Shown here piece by piece: positions 8,557-17,790 of a stretch of DNA of 64,000 bases. Position numbers and translations under genes: made by a program. The notes beneath the pieces were generated by a model. That model saw only the letters and a list, made by a program, of their open reading frames with translations. It did not search any database and was not told the origin of the DNA. Numbering within the stretch: the stretch's first letter is position 1; the number at the start of each line of letters is the position of its first letter. Origin of the DNA: Thermohalobaculum sp050330995 (GTDB lineage Bacteria; Pseudomonadota; Alphaproteobacteria; Rhodobacterales; Rhodobacteraceae); NCBI GenBank assembly GCA_050330995.1, contig JBHJHI010000081.1, positions 1-64,000 of the forward strand, in the 5' to 3' direction.

Positions 8557-9759
8557 GTGGACCTCTCGCTCTTCTATCCCGCCCTCTTCGCTGCCTCGAT
8601 CGCCCTCGGCCTCGCGCTCGAACGGCTGCGCGTGCCGTGGATCTTCGCCGCGCTGCTGATCGGCCTCGCCCTCGCGGGCGCCAACCCCTTCGCCGAGACC
8701 ACCGACGGGCCGGCCTTCACCTTCCTCGCCACCCTCGGGCTGCACCTGTTCCTGGTGCTGATCGGCCTCATGGTCGACGTCGACGAGCTGTGGAAGAGCC
8801 GCGGCTTCCTGATCCGCGTCGCCACCGTGGTGACGCTGATCGAGGCGGTCGCGGGGTCGATCTTCCTGCACTACGTCTTCGGCACGTCGTGGCCGATCGC
8901 CTTCGTGGTCGCGCTCTCCTTCGCCACCGTCGGCGAGGCCTTCCTGCTGCCGATCCTCGAGGAGCTGCGGATCCTGAGGACGCGGCTCGGCCAGACCATC
9001 CTCGGCGTCGGCGTGATCGACAACGTGTTCGAAGTGCTGGCCGTGGTCGGCGTCTCGCTCGCGCTCGCCTTCGCGGGCGGGGGGTCGGAGACCTCGGCGC
9101 TCGACGTGGTCGTCGCCTTCGCGGGCATCGCGCTGATCCTGGTCGCGGGCTTCGCCGCGCGGGTGCAGCGCGTGGTCGGGCGGCTGCTCGCGTCCTCGCG
9201 CATGGGCGACGCGCTCGCGGTCGCCGTCGTGCTCGGTGTCGCCTTCCTCGCGATCTGGATCGGCGAGCGCGCGGGCGCGGCCGCCCTCGGCGCGCTCGCC
9301 GCCGGCCTCGCCGCGCAGCGCCTGATCCCCGAGGGCCTGCGCGAGCGCGCGATCGAGCGGGTCAAGGCGATGGTCTACGCCCTGTTCGGCCCGATCCTGT
9401 TCGCCTGGGTCGGGCTCGAAGTCGATCTCGCCATGCTCGCCACCGCGCCGCTCACCATCCTGGCGCTGATGCTTCTGGTGAAGGCCGGCAAGATCGGCGG
9501 CTCGTGGATCTCGGCGCGCTGGGAGCTGGGCGACCGCCGCGCGGTGTTCATGGGCGTGGCCCTCGCCGTGAAGTTCTCGACCTCGATCGTGCTGGTGAAG
9601 CTGCTGCACGAGCGCGGCCTGATCGGGCGCGACGTCTACTCGGTGCTGATCGCGGCCAAGATCGGCTTCAAGTTCGTGGTGCCGTTCCTGCTGGCGTGGC
9701 TCGCGACGCGCTGGGCGCTCGGGGAAGGCGACGAGCGGGAGACGGCCGCGCGAGCGTGA
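8557..9759 (+). CDS. Cation:proton antiporter (CPA2/KefB-like, no RCK domain)
   Basis: A 400-residue polytopic membrane protein, hydrophobic throughout with about eleven to twelve predicted segments. It has the layout of monovalent cation:proton antiporter-2 proteins: LFLVLIGLMVDVDELWK in the fourth segment, FATVGEAFLLPILEELRI with charged residues inside the membrane, GVGVIDNVFEVLAVVGV, and a late FAWVGLEVDL segment. The NAD-binding RCK/TrkA-N domain found in KefB and KefC is missing, because the protein stops soon after the last helix. The start codon is GTG at 8557; no ATG fits before the first helix. The likely role is Na+ or K+ efflux coupled to proton entry. Ion specificity is not deducible. 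Confidence 0.8.
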   Translation: MDLSLFYPALFAASIALGLALERLRVPWIFAALLIGLALAGANPFAETTDGPAFTFLATLGLHLFLVLIGLMVDVDELWKSRGFLIRVATVVTLIEAVAGSIFLHYVFGTSWPIAFVVALSFATVGEAFLLPILEELRILRTRLGQTILGVGVIDNVFEVLAVVGVSLALAFAGGGSETSALDVVVAFAGIALILVAGFAARVQRVVGRLLASSRMGDALAVAVVLGVAFLAIWIGERAGAAALGALAAGLAAQRLIPEGLRERAIERVKAMVYALFGPILFAWVGLEVDLAMLATAPLTILALMLLVKAGKIGGSWISARWELGDRRAVFMGVALAVKFSTSIVLVKLLHERGLIGRDVYSVLIAAKIGFKFVVPFLLAWLATRWALGEGDERETAARA

Positions 9760-10599
9760 CGGCGCGGCCGGGACCGAAGGCCGGCGCGCGACCGCCCCCC
9801 CCCCGCCGGGGGATCGTCGCCGTGGAACGGCGCACGCCCGACCCCGCGTCGCGCCGGTCGAGGCCCTCGCGCCGGCCGAGCCCGTGGCCCGGATCGCCCA
9901 GTCCGCCGCCACGTCGGACGACCACCGGCTCGATCGCGCCGGCGCCACGTCGCGCGCCCGCGGTTCAGCCGTCCCGCGAGCGCGCCGCGCCGGCGGTGCC
10001 TCACCGCCCGGCGCCTCGTCGCGCCGCTGCAACAGACGGTTGCACATTCGCCCGCCTGACGGCCGGGGGTGCCCTCGCGCCGGCGGACCGCGCCGGCCCA
10101 GGCGTCTTCCGGTCCGACCGAAACGGCCGGCGTCGCGAAAGCCCGCGCGAACAACAGCCTAGGTCGCTGTTCTTCAGAACCGCGGCGCGACTGTCGGGCC
10201 GGCGCATCGAGCGAGCGTTGCCTGCCAACCTCAGGAACAGCAATCGCCCGGCATAAATAATACAGTACGGTGCTACCACAGCATGATGCAATATTACCTC
10301 TGATTAACCTCGCCCCTATCCGTCGTTTCTAAAAATTTATTTCGGGCAACTAGTGACTCGACCGCGTCCTCGTGGCAGTAAGCCGCGCGGCGCACGAAGC
10401 GCTTCAGGCGTGGATTTGCTGTGATCTCGGTCGACGCGTAGCGAGCGGGCCGCGCCGAGAGCGACGTCCCCCGTCCGGCGGCATGCATCGACCGCCCGGC
10501 GAAGACCGCTCTCCAGCCCCCGAAGCGCCTTCAGAATCCTCGTACGGCGCGCCGTACGTCCCCCCGAACACTCGACGAAACCGCATCCGGAGAGACTCC
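9760..10599. other. 840-base gene-free region with an AT-rich segment
   Basis: The first 490 bases are GC-rich and hold only random frames. Positions about 10245-10370 are clearly AT-rich compared with the surroundings (for example TAAATAATACAG and CTAAAAATTTATTTC), which marks a likely promoter or regulatory zone for the gene starting at 10600. The distance to that start, over 230 bases, would imply a long 5' leader. I could not fix -35 and -10 boxes or a riboswitch fold. Confidence 0.4.
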
Positions 10600-12387
10600 A
10601 TGAACGATCGCATCATCGGCGATTACGATCACGTCGTCCTGCACTTCGACGGCAACAACAACGACCCCGACGACATCGCGGCGATGCCGATGGCGGCGCT
10701 CCTGGTGGAGGCGGCCGGACTGGAGGACGAGGTCTCCTTCTTCTTCGGCAACAACCTGAGCGAGAAGAACCGGGGCGATCAGCTGTCGCGGCTGAGGCAG
10801 AGCGCGGAGTTCGTCGAGAGCCTCGGCATCGACGTCGTCGACTACCAGGCGAACGAGGGGGTGGGCACCGAGGCGCTCGTGTCGATCTTCAACGACGCGT
10901 CGCTCGACGAGATCCTGGTGCTGGATGGCGGCCCGATGGAGGCGACCTTCCGCGCGCTGAGCGAGACCGCGCCCGGCCGGCTCGACAACATCACCCAGCT
11001 CTCGCATTCGAGCTGGAACGAGAACCGCGACGTCGGGGGCGGACGCACCTGGGACGACATCGCCGAAGCGTTCCCCCAGGTGACGCAGATCGAGATCGAC
11101 GACCAGAACCAGGGGAACAACAACACGCGCGGCTTCAACAACCGCGACTGGGACTGGATGGACGACGCGACCGACCCGACCATCGAGGCCGCGCGCGAGG
11201 CCATGATCCGCGCCGGCACCACCAAGCGCAACGACCCCTCCGACGCGGGCATGCTGTTCTACGCCCTGACCGGCGAGGAGCGGGGCACGCCGCAGGACGT
11301 CGAAGCCTTCCTCGAGGCGAGCGGCGCCTTCGACTTCGGCGACGACGCCGAGGGGGAGCCCGAGACCCCGACCGAACCGTCGATGCCCGAGGAGCCTGAC
11401 ACCACGGACGGGGACCCCGAGCCGGCGGACCCCGAGCCGGAAGAGCCGGAGGCCCCCGGGGACGACCCGGCGGACGATGCGGCAGGCGGGCCGGCCGACC
11501 TCGTGGCCGCCTACAACATCGGCGGCGGCGCCCATACCAGCGTCGACGGCATCCTCCACGCCGCCGATACCGTCTCGAAAGGAAAGACGTTCTCCGTCCC
11601 GGGCGCCATCGCCGGCACCGACGACGACGCGCTCTTCCGCAGCGAGGCCTGGCGTCCGGGCACGCTCGAAGTCGAGATCGGCGACATCGCGCCGGGGCGC
11701 TACGCGGTCGAGCTCGATTTCGCCGAGATCTACGGCGGCACCCGGGAACCCGGCGCGCGCGTGTTCGACGTCCGGATCGAAGGCGGCGCGACCGCGCTCG
11801 ACGACTACGACATCGCCGCCGACGTCGGCTTCCGTACCGCGACGACGAAGCGCTTCGAGGTCGAGGTGGACGACGGCACGCTCGACATCGACCTCCTCGC
11901 CGAGACGCAGAACCCGAAGCTCTCGGCCGTCCGCGTCTTCGCGGTCGACGAGGCCGCCCCGACCGGAGAGACGCCGACCGACGAGGCGCCGACCGGCGAG
12001 ACCCCGACCGAGGAGACCCCGGCCGACGAGGCCGCCGGCGTGCCGGACACGTTCGAGATCTTCCTCGTCGACACGGAGACCGACGAGCGGATCGCGCCCC
12101 TGAACGACGGCGACACCATCGACGCCGATCTGCTCGACGGACGCTCGACGGGCATCGCGATCGAGACCGACGACCCCGCCGTCGAGAGCGTGCGCCTCGG
12201 CCTGGACGGCTACTTGCGGCTGGAGAGGGTCGAACCCTACAGCCTGTTCGGCGACAGGGGCGGCGACTACCTCGACGGCGCCGGGGTCGGGACGGGGTCG
12301 CGGACCCTGGAGGTCGAGGCGTTCGCCTCCGGCAACGGGACCGGCCCGGCGATCGAGAGCTTCGAGGTCGATTTCCTCGTCGCCTGA
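10600..12387 (+). CDS. Nucleoside-hydrolase-like/malectin-domain fusion protein
   Basis: A 595-residue acidic protein. Residues 1-245 resemble the nucleoside hydrolase/DUF1593 group: the N-terminal HFDGNNNDPDDIAAM places an Asp/Asn cluster after the first strand as in the DxGNxxDD metal site, and EILVLDGGPMEA fits a second core strand. Residues 246-299 are a Pro/Glu/Asp linker. Residues 300-448 are a malectin-like carbohydrate-binding domain (LVAAYNIGGGAHTSVDG, then FRSEAW, ELDFAEIY, ARVFDVRIEG). A repeat linker of PTGETPTDEA units (about 452-475) and a C-terminal beta domain (481-595) complete it. There is no signal peptide, so it is either cytoplasmic or exported without Sec. The ATG at 10600 is supported by GGAGAGA upstream. 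Substrate unknown; glycan or nucleoside processing is an inference. Confidence 0.65.
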   Translation: MNDRIIGDYDHVVLHFDGNNNDPDDIAAMPMAALLVEAAGLEDEVSFFFGNNLSEKNRGDQLSRLRQSAEFVESLGIDVVDYQANEGVGTEALVSIFNDASLDEILVLDGGPMEATFRALSETAPGRLDNITQLSHSSWNENRDVGGGRTWDDIAEAFPQVTQIEIDDQNQGNNNTRGFNNRDWDWMDDATDPTIEAAREAMIRAGTTKRNDPSDAGMLFYALTGEERGTPQDVEAFLEASGAFDFGDDAEGEPETPTEPSMPEEPDTTDGDPEPADPEPEEPEAPGDDPADDAAGGPADLVAAYNIGGGAHTSVDGILHAADTVSKGKTFSVPGAIAGTDDDALFRSEAWRPGTLEVEIGDIAPGRYAVELDFAEIYGGTREPGARVFDVRIEGGATALDDYDIAADVGFRTATTKRFEVEVDDGTLDIDLLAETQNPKLSAVRVFAVDEAAPTGETPTDEAPTGETPTEETPADEAAGVPDTFEIFLVDTETDERIAPLNDGDTIDADLLDGRSTGIAIETDDPAVESVRLGLDGYLRLERVEPYSLFGDRGGDYLDGAGVGTGSRTLEVEAFASGNGTGPAIESFEVDFLVA

Positions 12388-12389
12388 CC

Positions 12390-12411
12390 GGCCGCCTCCG
12401 CTGCGGCGGCC
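12390..12411 (+). terminator. Hairpin just after the malectin-fusion gene
   Basis: GGCCGCC at 12390-12396 pairs with GGCGGCC at 12405-12411 across an 8-base loop, starting two bases after the stop codon. There is no U-run, so it is only a candidate terminator. Confidence 0.4.
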
Positions 12412-13689
12412 CCTCGCGGCCGTCGCGGCGCCCCCTGGCCGCGTCCCGGTGCCGGGCGAGGCCGAAAGCGTGCGCCCCCGCCGGCGGCGAAGCGGGCGGA
12501 ACGACGCGGCGGAGGTACGCGGACCCGCGGCACGCCCGGTCCCGGGTCGGAGAGCGAGGCATCGTGACCTCCGGCCCCACGCCGCTCGGCTCGGTGCCGG
12601 GCTTCGCGGGGGCGCAGCCCCGCCGACCTGCCGACGCGCCGCTGGGAAGCGACGTATGGCCACCGCCCCTTTCGCCTCGAAAGGCACGGTCCGGCGCGAC
12701 GCCTCGCCCAAACGTCGCCAGCACCGCCTCGCGCGTGTCGACCGGCGGCTCGTCGTCCGGGCTGTTCAACCGGCCGACGTCGACATGATCGATGACGACC
12801 GCCCGGCGCGCGACTTCGACCACCATGCGGCCGCGCCCCTCGGCGTCCCGCCTAGGACGGCGTCGGGATCGCGCCGACGAACGCCCCGTTCGACGAGCCG
12901 CGGGTCGGGTTGGGCGAAGAAGTCCTCCGGGTCCGGCGCCGGGACGCTGGGACGCCGGGGCCGCCGAACTCGATCGCGGCCGGATCGCCCTCGCCGGAGC
13001 GGCCGTCGTGGGTGTCGCCCGCGATCATCGCGGTGGTCGCGTCGTTCCGGGCCGGCGCGTCGAGGACGCGCCCGGTCCTGCGGCGGCAGCGCCGCGCCCG
13101 TCAGAGGCTCGGCGAGCACGCCGGGCCGGACCGGCAGCGCGGCCTGGCCGCTCGGGGCGGTGAAGCGGTGTCCGTCGGTCTCGCCGGAGATCAGACCGGC
13201 GGGGTCGCCTCGACGAAGTCGTCCTCGGACGCGTCGGTGACGACGGCGCCGCTCGCGACAACCCCGGCGAAGCCCGCGTCGACGGCGCCCCCGACGGACC
13301 GACGTGCCACACACATTATATATGCGCTGCCGCAAACCGCGGCTCCGTCACGGCCCGCCGACAGCCGGCAGGATCACGGCACAGGCGCCCTGATCGCGAC
13401 TTCACGTTATGTTCCCTATATCGTATTTTTTATGCAACGCCTTGAGAGCCACAGCTCTATGGCTTTCCGGCAACGTTGCCGATCAAGCACGTTATCGTGC
13501 CCGCTGAAGCACGATAAGGTTTGCGGCCGAGGTCAAGCGGCCTTGCGCGCATCGCTCCTGCCCGGACGCCGCGGCGCGGTGTAGATCCCTCGCGTCGCCG
13601 CGCCGTCCACGGGGGTGGTCCCCGCCGAGCCGGACGACCGCGGGCCGCGTTGGCCCCGCAGGCCGCGTTCGGCCCTGGACCCGACCCCG
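12412..13689. other. 1.28-kb region without a convincing gene; possible decayed minus-strand ORF
   Basis: No intact gene is supported. On the minus strand, short protein-like pieces appear in different frames, for example NDATTAMIAGDTHDGRSGEG (about 13045-12985), NPTRGSSNGAFVGAIPTPS (about 12915-12860) and RAVVIDHVDVGRLNSPDDEP (about 12815-12755), separated by stops and frame changes. This may be the remains of a secreted repeat protein, but GC-rich random frames can look similar. The segment 13310-13500 is AT-richer (TTATATATGCG, TATCGTATTTTTTATGC) and may hold promoters. Confidence 0.3.
13492..13517. promoter_or_regulatory. Perfect 9-bp inverted repeat TTATCGTGC/GCACGATAA
   Basis: TTATCGTGC at 13492-13500 is matched by its exact complement GCACGATAA at 13509-13517, with an 8-base spacer. 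It follows an AT-rich stretch and lies about 175 bases upstream of the small secreted protein at 13690. The spacing (17 bp centre to centre of half-sites) suits a dimeric regulator on one DNA face, or a short hairpin in RNA. The regulator is unknown. Confidence 0.4.
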
Positions 13690-13965
13690 ATGACCGCTCT
13701 TCGCACCCTGCTCGCCGTGGCCCTGTTCGTCTCGGCCACCCCCGTCCTCGCCGCGCCGCGTCCGCTCGCGGTCGGCGGCCCGGCCGACTGCGCCGTCGCG
13801 CTCGCCGATGCGCGCGCCGCCCGTGCGGCCGCCTCGGTGGTCGCCGCCACCGCCGCCGAGATCGACGCGCTGATCGCCGCGGCCGAGGTCGGCTGCCGCT
13901 CGGGCGACTACGCCAGCGCCGACGCCAAGCTCGCCCTCGCCCGTGGGATGGCCGCCGACGAGTGA
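13690..13965 (+). CDS. Small periplasmic hypothetical protein
   Basis: A 91-residue protein with a clear signal peptide (MTALRTLLAVALFVSATPVLA, cleavage expected after ALA near residue 22). The mature part is about 70 residues, alanine-rich and probably helical, with two cysteines (in PADCAVALADARAAR and EVGCRSGDY) that could form a disulfide in the periplasm. I recognise no family. The ATG at 13690 begins exactly at the signal peptide; an upstream in-frame start at 13615 would add a basic leader without function. It converges on the methylmalonyl-CoA mutase gene. Confidence 0.6.
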   Translation: MTALRTLLAVALFVSATPVLAAPRPLAVGGPADCAVALADARAARAAASVVAATAAEIDALIAAAEVGCRSGDYASADAKLALARGMAADE

Positions 13966-14056
13966 GCCCGGCACGCGGCGCCCGGGCGGGCGCGCTCGCA
14001 GGCGGCACGCCGGGGCGCCGCGACGCAGGAAACGGCGCGCCGCCGCGTCGCGACGG

Positions 14057-14077
14057 GGGCGGGACGACGCCCCGCCC
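14057..14077 (-). terminator. Hairpin at the end of the mutase gene
   Basis: GGGCGGG at 14057-14063 and CCCGCCC at 14071-14077 form a 7-bp GC stem with a 7-base loop. The stem starts at the last base of the mutase stop codon. No U-tract is present. It lies in the space between two converging genes and could serve either. Confidence 0.4.
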
Positions 14078-16221
14078 TACTCCGCCGCCTCGACGCGGCG
14101 CGCCTCGCGGATGAGGTCGAGCACCTCGCGCGCCGCCTCGGGGATGTTGGTGCCGGGGCCGAAGATCGCGGCCACGCCCTTCGACAGGAGGTACTCGTAG
14201 TCCTCCTGCGGGATCACGCCGCCGCAGACCACGATCACGTCGCCCGCTCCTTCGGCGCGCAGCGCCTCGACCAGCCGGGGCGCCAGCCACTTGTGGCCCG
14301 CCGCCTGCGACGAGATGCCGACGACGTGGACGTCGTTGTCGATCGCGTCCTGAGCCGCTTCCTCCGGCGTCTGGAACAGGGGACCCACGTCGACGTCGAA
14401 GCCGATGTCGGCGAAGGCGGTGGCGATCACCTTGGCGCCGCGGTCGTGGCCGTCCTGGCCCATCTTCACGACCAGCATGCGCGGCCGGCGCCCCTCCTCC
14501 TCGGCGAAGGCCTCGACGTCGCGTTGGATGCGCGCGAAGCCCTCGTCGCCCTCGTAGGCCTGGCCGTAGACGCCGGCGAGCGTGCGGGTCTCGGCGCGGT
14601 GGCGGCCGAACACCCGCTCCATCGCGTCCGAGATCTCGCCGAGCGTGGCGCGCGCCCGCGCCGCCTCGACCGCCGCCTCCAGGAGGTTGCCGCCTTCGCG
14701 CGCGACCCGCTCCAGCTCGGCCAGTGCCCTGTCGCAGGCGTCGCCGTCGCGGGTGGTGCGGACCGTCTCCAGCTTCCCGACCTGGGCGGCGCGGACCTTC
14801 TCGTTGTCGATCGAGAGGATCTCGACCGGGTCGGGCTGCTCGGGACGGAACTTGTTGACGCCGACGATCACCTCTTCGCCGCGGTCGATCTGCGCCTGGC
14901 GCCGCGCGGCGGCCTCCTCGATGCGGAGCTTCGGCATGCCGGAAGCCACGGCCTCGGTCATGCCGCCGAGTTCCTCGACCTCCTGCATCAGCGCCCAGGC
15001 CTTCTCGGCCAGCTCCGCCGTCAGGCTCTCGACGTAGTACGAGCCCGCGAGCGGGTCGATCACGCGGGTGACCCCGGTCTCGTGGTTCAGGATCAGCTGC
15101 GTGTTGCGCGCGATGCGGGCGGAGAACTCGGAGGGCAGCGCCATCGCCTCGTCGAAGGCGGTGGGGTGCAAGGACTGCGTGCCCCCCAGAACGGCCGCCA
15201 TCGCCTCGTAGGCGGTGCGCACGATGTTGTTGTAGGGGTCCTGCTCCTGGAGCGAGACGCCGCTGGTCTGGCAGTGGGTGCGCAGCATCAGGGACTTCGG
15301 GTCCTTGGCGCCGAACTCGGTCATGATCCGGTGCCAGAGCAGGCGCGCCGCGCGCAGCTTCGCCGCCTCCATGAAGAAGTTCATCCCGATCGCGAAGAAG
15401 AACGACAGCCGCCCCGCGAAGCGGTCCACGTCCATGCCGCGATCGAGCGCCGCCTTCACGTACTCGCGCCCGTCGGCCAGCGTGAAGGCCAGCTCCTGCA
15501 CCAGATCCGCCCCGGCCTCCTGCATGTGGTAGCCCGAGATCGAGATCGAGTTGAACCGCGGCATGTGCTCGGCGGTGTACTCGATGATGTCGGCCACGAT
15601 CCGCATCGAGGGCTCGGGCGGGTAGATGTAGGTGTTTCGGACCATGAACTCCTTCAGGATGTCGTTCTGGATGGTCCCCGACAGCTTCGCCTTGTCGACG
15701 CCCTGCTCCTCGCCGGCGACGATGAAGCACGCGAGCACCGGGATCACCGCGCCGTTCATGGTCATCGAGACGGACATCTTCTCGAGCGGGATGCCGTCGA
15801 ACAGGATCTTCATGTCCTCGACCGAGTCGATCGCGACGCCCGCCTTGCCGACGTCGCCGGCCACCCGCTCGTGGTCGCTGTCGTAGCCGCGGTGGGTGGC
15901 GAGGTCGAAGGCGACCGAGACCCCCATCTGCCCCGCCGCGAGGTTGCGCCGGTAGAAGGCGTTGCTCTCCTCCGCCGTCGAGAACCCCGCGTACTGGCGC
16001 AGCGTCCAGGGACGGCCCGCGTACATGGTCGCGCGCGGGCCGCGCACGAAGGGCGCGAGGCCGGGCAGCGAGCCCAGGTGGTCGAGCCCGTCGAGGTCGG
16101 TCGCGGCGTAGAGCGGCTTGACCTCGATGCCCTCCATGGTGCGCCACGCGAGGTCGTCGGGCGAGCGCCCCTTCAGCTCGGCCTCGGCCAGCTTGCGCCA
16201 GGCGTCCATCTCGTCGCTCAT
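14077..16221 (-). CDS. scpA: Methylmalonyl-CoA mutase
   Basis: A 714-residue single-chain mutase, the usual length for the catalytic subunit. It converts (R)-methylmalonyl-CoA to succinyl-CoA with adenosylcobalamin, closing the propionyl-CoA route. The N-terminal TIM-barrel part has RPWTLRQYAGFSTAEESN and LSVAFDLATH-like motifs, the substrate region carries ISGYHMQEAGA, and the C-terminal B12-binding domain (about residues 580-714) has GQDGHDRGAKVIATAFADIG, where the DxHxxG histidine ligates cobalt. The ATG at 16221 starts at SDEMDAWRKLAE, as in relatives. The gene is on the same strand as pccA and pccB but more than 6 kb from pccA, with unrelated plus-strand genes between. The epimerase and MeaB chaperone are not in the window. 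The symbols mcmA and bhbA are also used. Confidence 0.95.
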   Translation of the reverse strand: MSDEMDAWRKLAEAELKGRSPDDLAWRTMEGIEVKPLYAATDLDGLDHLGSLPGLAPFVRGPRATMYAGRPWTLRQYAGFSTAEESNAFYRRNLAAGQMGVSVAFDLATHRGYDSDHERVAGDVGKAGVAIDSVEDMKILFDGIPLEKMSVSMTMNGAVIPVLACFIVAGEEQGVDKAKLSGTIQNDILKEFMVRNTYIYPPEPSMRIVADIIEYTAEHMPRFNSISISGYHMQEAGADLVQELAFTLADGREYVKAALDRGMDVDRFAGRLSFFFAIGMNFFMEAAKLRAARLLWHRIMTEFGAKDPKSLMLRTHCQTSGVSLQEQDPYNNIVRTAYEAMAAVLGGTQSLHPTAFDEAMALPSEFSARIARNTQLILNHETGVTRVIDPLAGSYYVESLTAELAEKAWALMQEVEELGGMTEAVASGMPKLRIEEAAARRQAQIDRGEEVIVGVNKFRPEQPDPVEILSIDNEKVRAAQVGKLETVRTTRDGDACDRALAELERVAREGGNLLEAAVEAARARATLGEISDAMERVFGRHRAETRTLAGVYGQAYEGDEGFARIQRDVEAFAEEEGRRPRMLVVKMGQDGHDRGAKVIATAFADIGFDVDVGPLFQTPEEAAQDAIDNDVHVVGISSQAAGHKWLAPRLVEALRAEGAGDVIVVCGGVIPQEDYEYLLSKGVAAIFGPGTNIPEAAREVLDLIREARRVEAAE

Positions 16222-16404
16222 CGCGTCCTCCGTCGCAGGGCCTCTCGCGCCGCCTCATACCGCAGCGCGCCACCCCCCGTCACGTCATGGCGATGCGACC
16301 TTCCTGCCACACTCCCCCGGCGTCGCGCACCCGCGCGCCGGAACCCGCCGCGGCCCGGGGGCGTCGGCGGATCGCCACACTCCGACCGTTCCGAGGGAAC
16401 GCCC

Positions 16405-16788
16405 ATGTCCGTCAATCTCGCGCTCGCCGCGCTCCTGTCGATCGGCCCCTACGCCGCCGAGGACCGCGCGGCCGATCTCGCCGATCTGCGCTGGGAGAAC
16501 CGCCCCGTGCTGATCTTCGCCGAGAGCCGCGACGACGCCGAGCTTCGCGAGCAGCTCGACCGGCTCGGGCGGGCGCAGGCGGCGCTGGTCGAGCGGCGCA
16601 TGGCCATCCTGATCGACACTGGCGAGGACACGGCGCTGCGCCGGCGCTTCGAGCCCGACGGCTTCACCGTGATCCTGATCGGTCTCGACGGAAGCGAGAA
16701 GTTGCGCCGCGGCCGGGTGGTCGAGGCCGGGGAACTGACCGGCCTCGTCGACACCATGCCGATGCGCCGGCGCGAAATGCGCGAGTGA
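16405..16788 (+). CDS. DUF4174 domain-containing protein
   Basis: A 127-residue protein. After a short hydrophobic start (LALAALLSIGPYAAEDRA), which may be a signal peptide or anchor, comes LADLRWENRPVLIFA, the typical opening of DUF4174 proteins, whose fold resembles thioredoxin-like or redoxin proteins without the CxxC pair. A later VILIGLDGSEKLRRG fits the conserved core strand. The biochemical role of the family is unknown. It is transcribed divergently from the mutase gene with 183 bases between them, so both promoters probably lie at 16222-16404. Confidence 0.7.
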   Translation: MSVNLALAALLSIGPYAAEDRAADLADLRWENRPVLIFAESRDDAELREQLDRLGRAQAALVERRMAILIDTGEDTALRRRFEPDGFTVILIGLDGSEKLRRGRVVEAGELTGLVDTMPMRRREMRE

Positions 16789-17087
16789 CGAGCGCGGGCG
16801 GCGCGGCAGCGCGGTCACAGGTTGTCAGTCTTGTGGCGAGACTACCCTACGTATCATCTGGGAACATCCTGCAACTCGAAATTGTAACGGCTGTTGCAGA
16901 AATGCGGCGACTTTGTGGAGGGGCAGAGAAAGCTTTCGAAAATCTTCTCGTCTCTTGCCGAAAGGGTGAACCGAACGCACCCTCTGACGTTGTCAGGTCG
17001 GACGGCATATCGCCCGTGGGTCGCCACCACGCGCCCCGGGGGTTGCTCCGTCCGACCGCATTGCAGCCATGACGGGAGGGTCATGAC
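16789..17087. other. AT-richer leader region upstream of CTERM protein gene
   Basis: About 300 bases without a gene. The segment 16830-16960 is less GC-rich than the surroundings and probably contains the promoter of the gene at 17088. CTGCAAC (16869-16875) and GTTGCAG (16893-16899) form a 7-bp inverted repeat with a 17-base spacer, a possible operator or leader hairpin. Confidence 0.35.
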
Positions 17088-17729
17088 ATGAAGAACCTAA
17101 AGCTGGGGGTGGCGGCCGTCGCGCTGACGGTGGCATTGCCGATGAGCGCGAGCGCCCTGACGATCCTCGACGGGAATTTCCCGAACTTCTTCGCTCCGAG
17201 CGCGCAGCCCCTGCCGCTGGCTCCGGGCGACGGTGCGACGGCGACGATCGACCTCGAGCCCTTCGAGGACATCAACGACTCGTTCCCCGGCGGCATCTTC
17301 GGTTCCTTGCGGGCGACCGCACCGCTCACCATCACGAACGGCGGCGTGACCTTCATCCCGTTCCGTACCGATGATGAGATCGGCGAGGAGCCGCTCAACA
17401 CGCTGGAGGTCGCCTTCAGCGTCAACGGCACGGATCCCTCGGACTTCACCGATCTGCCGATCACCGTGGTCCCGGTGGGCGAGCCGGCCGATCCGAACGG
17501 CAGCGCGAACGCCGTTCCCCCGCCGATCGATCTCGACACGGACGACATCCTCACCTTCCGCCTGACCGGCCAAGCCGGTCCCGCGAACGGCAACACGGTC
17601 TCGTTCGACATCCAGAGCATCGCCGGCGACACGATCGACCCGCCGCTGATCCCGGTGCCGCCGGCGCTCGCGCTGCTCGCCTCCGGTGCCGTCGGCCTGT
17701 TCATGGTCGGCCGCCGCCGGTCGGTCTGA
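17088..17729 (+). CDS. VPLPA/PEP-CTERM-like surface protein
   Basis: A 213-residue secreted protein. Residues 1-23 form a signal peptide (MKNLKLGVAAVALTVALP, then SASA). The body is a beta-rich, acidic domain with few charged clusters and no cysteine, in keeping with an extracellular structural protein. The C-terminus carries the sorting signal: IPVPPALALL, a hydrophobic stretch ending FMVG, and RRRSV. Like the protein at 3219-3635 it is a likely exosortase client, with removal of the tail and surface release or anchoring. The ATG at 17088 is preceded by GGGAGGG; it is the first codon that leads directly into the signal peptide. A strong hairpin follows the gene at 17791-17825, so it is likely monocistronic. 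Confidence 0.8.
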   Translation: MKNLKLGVAAVALTVALPMSASALTILDGNFPNFFAPSAQPLPLAPGDGATATIDLEPFEDINDSFPGGIFGSLRATAPLTITNGGVTFIPFRTDDEIGEEPLNTLEVAFSVNGTDPSDFTDLPITVVPVGEPADPNGSANAVPPPIDLDTDDILTFRLTGQAGPANGNTVSFDIQSIAGDTIDPPLIPVPPALALLASGAVGLFMVGRRRSV

Positions 17730-17790
17730 GACCGGTCGAGCCGACCAGATCAGACGGGATCGGCCAGAAGGCCGGTCTCCACTCGGCCCT

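Noticed and set aside
10531..12711. A minus-strand frame of over 700 codons opposite the malectin fusion
   Set aside because: No protein motifs, repeated Arg/Val/Asp-poor composition, and the plus strand carries clear domains and a ribosome binding site.
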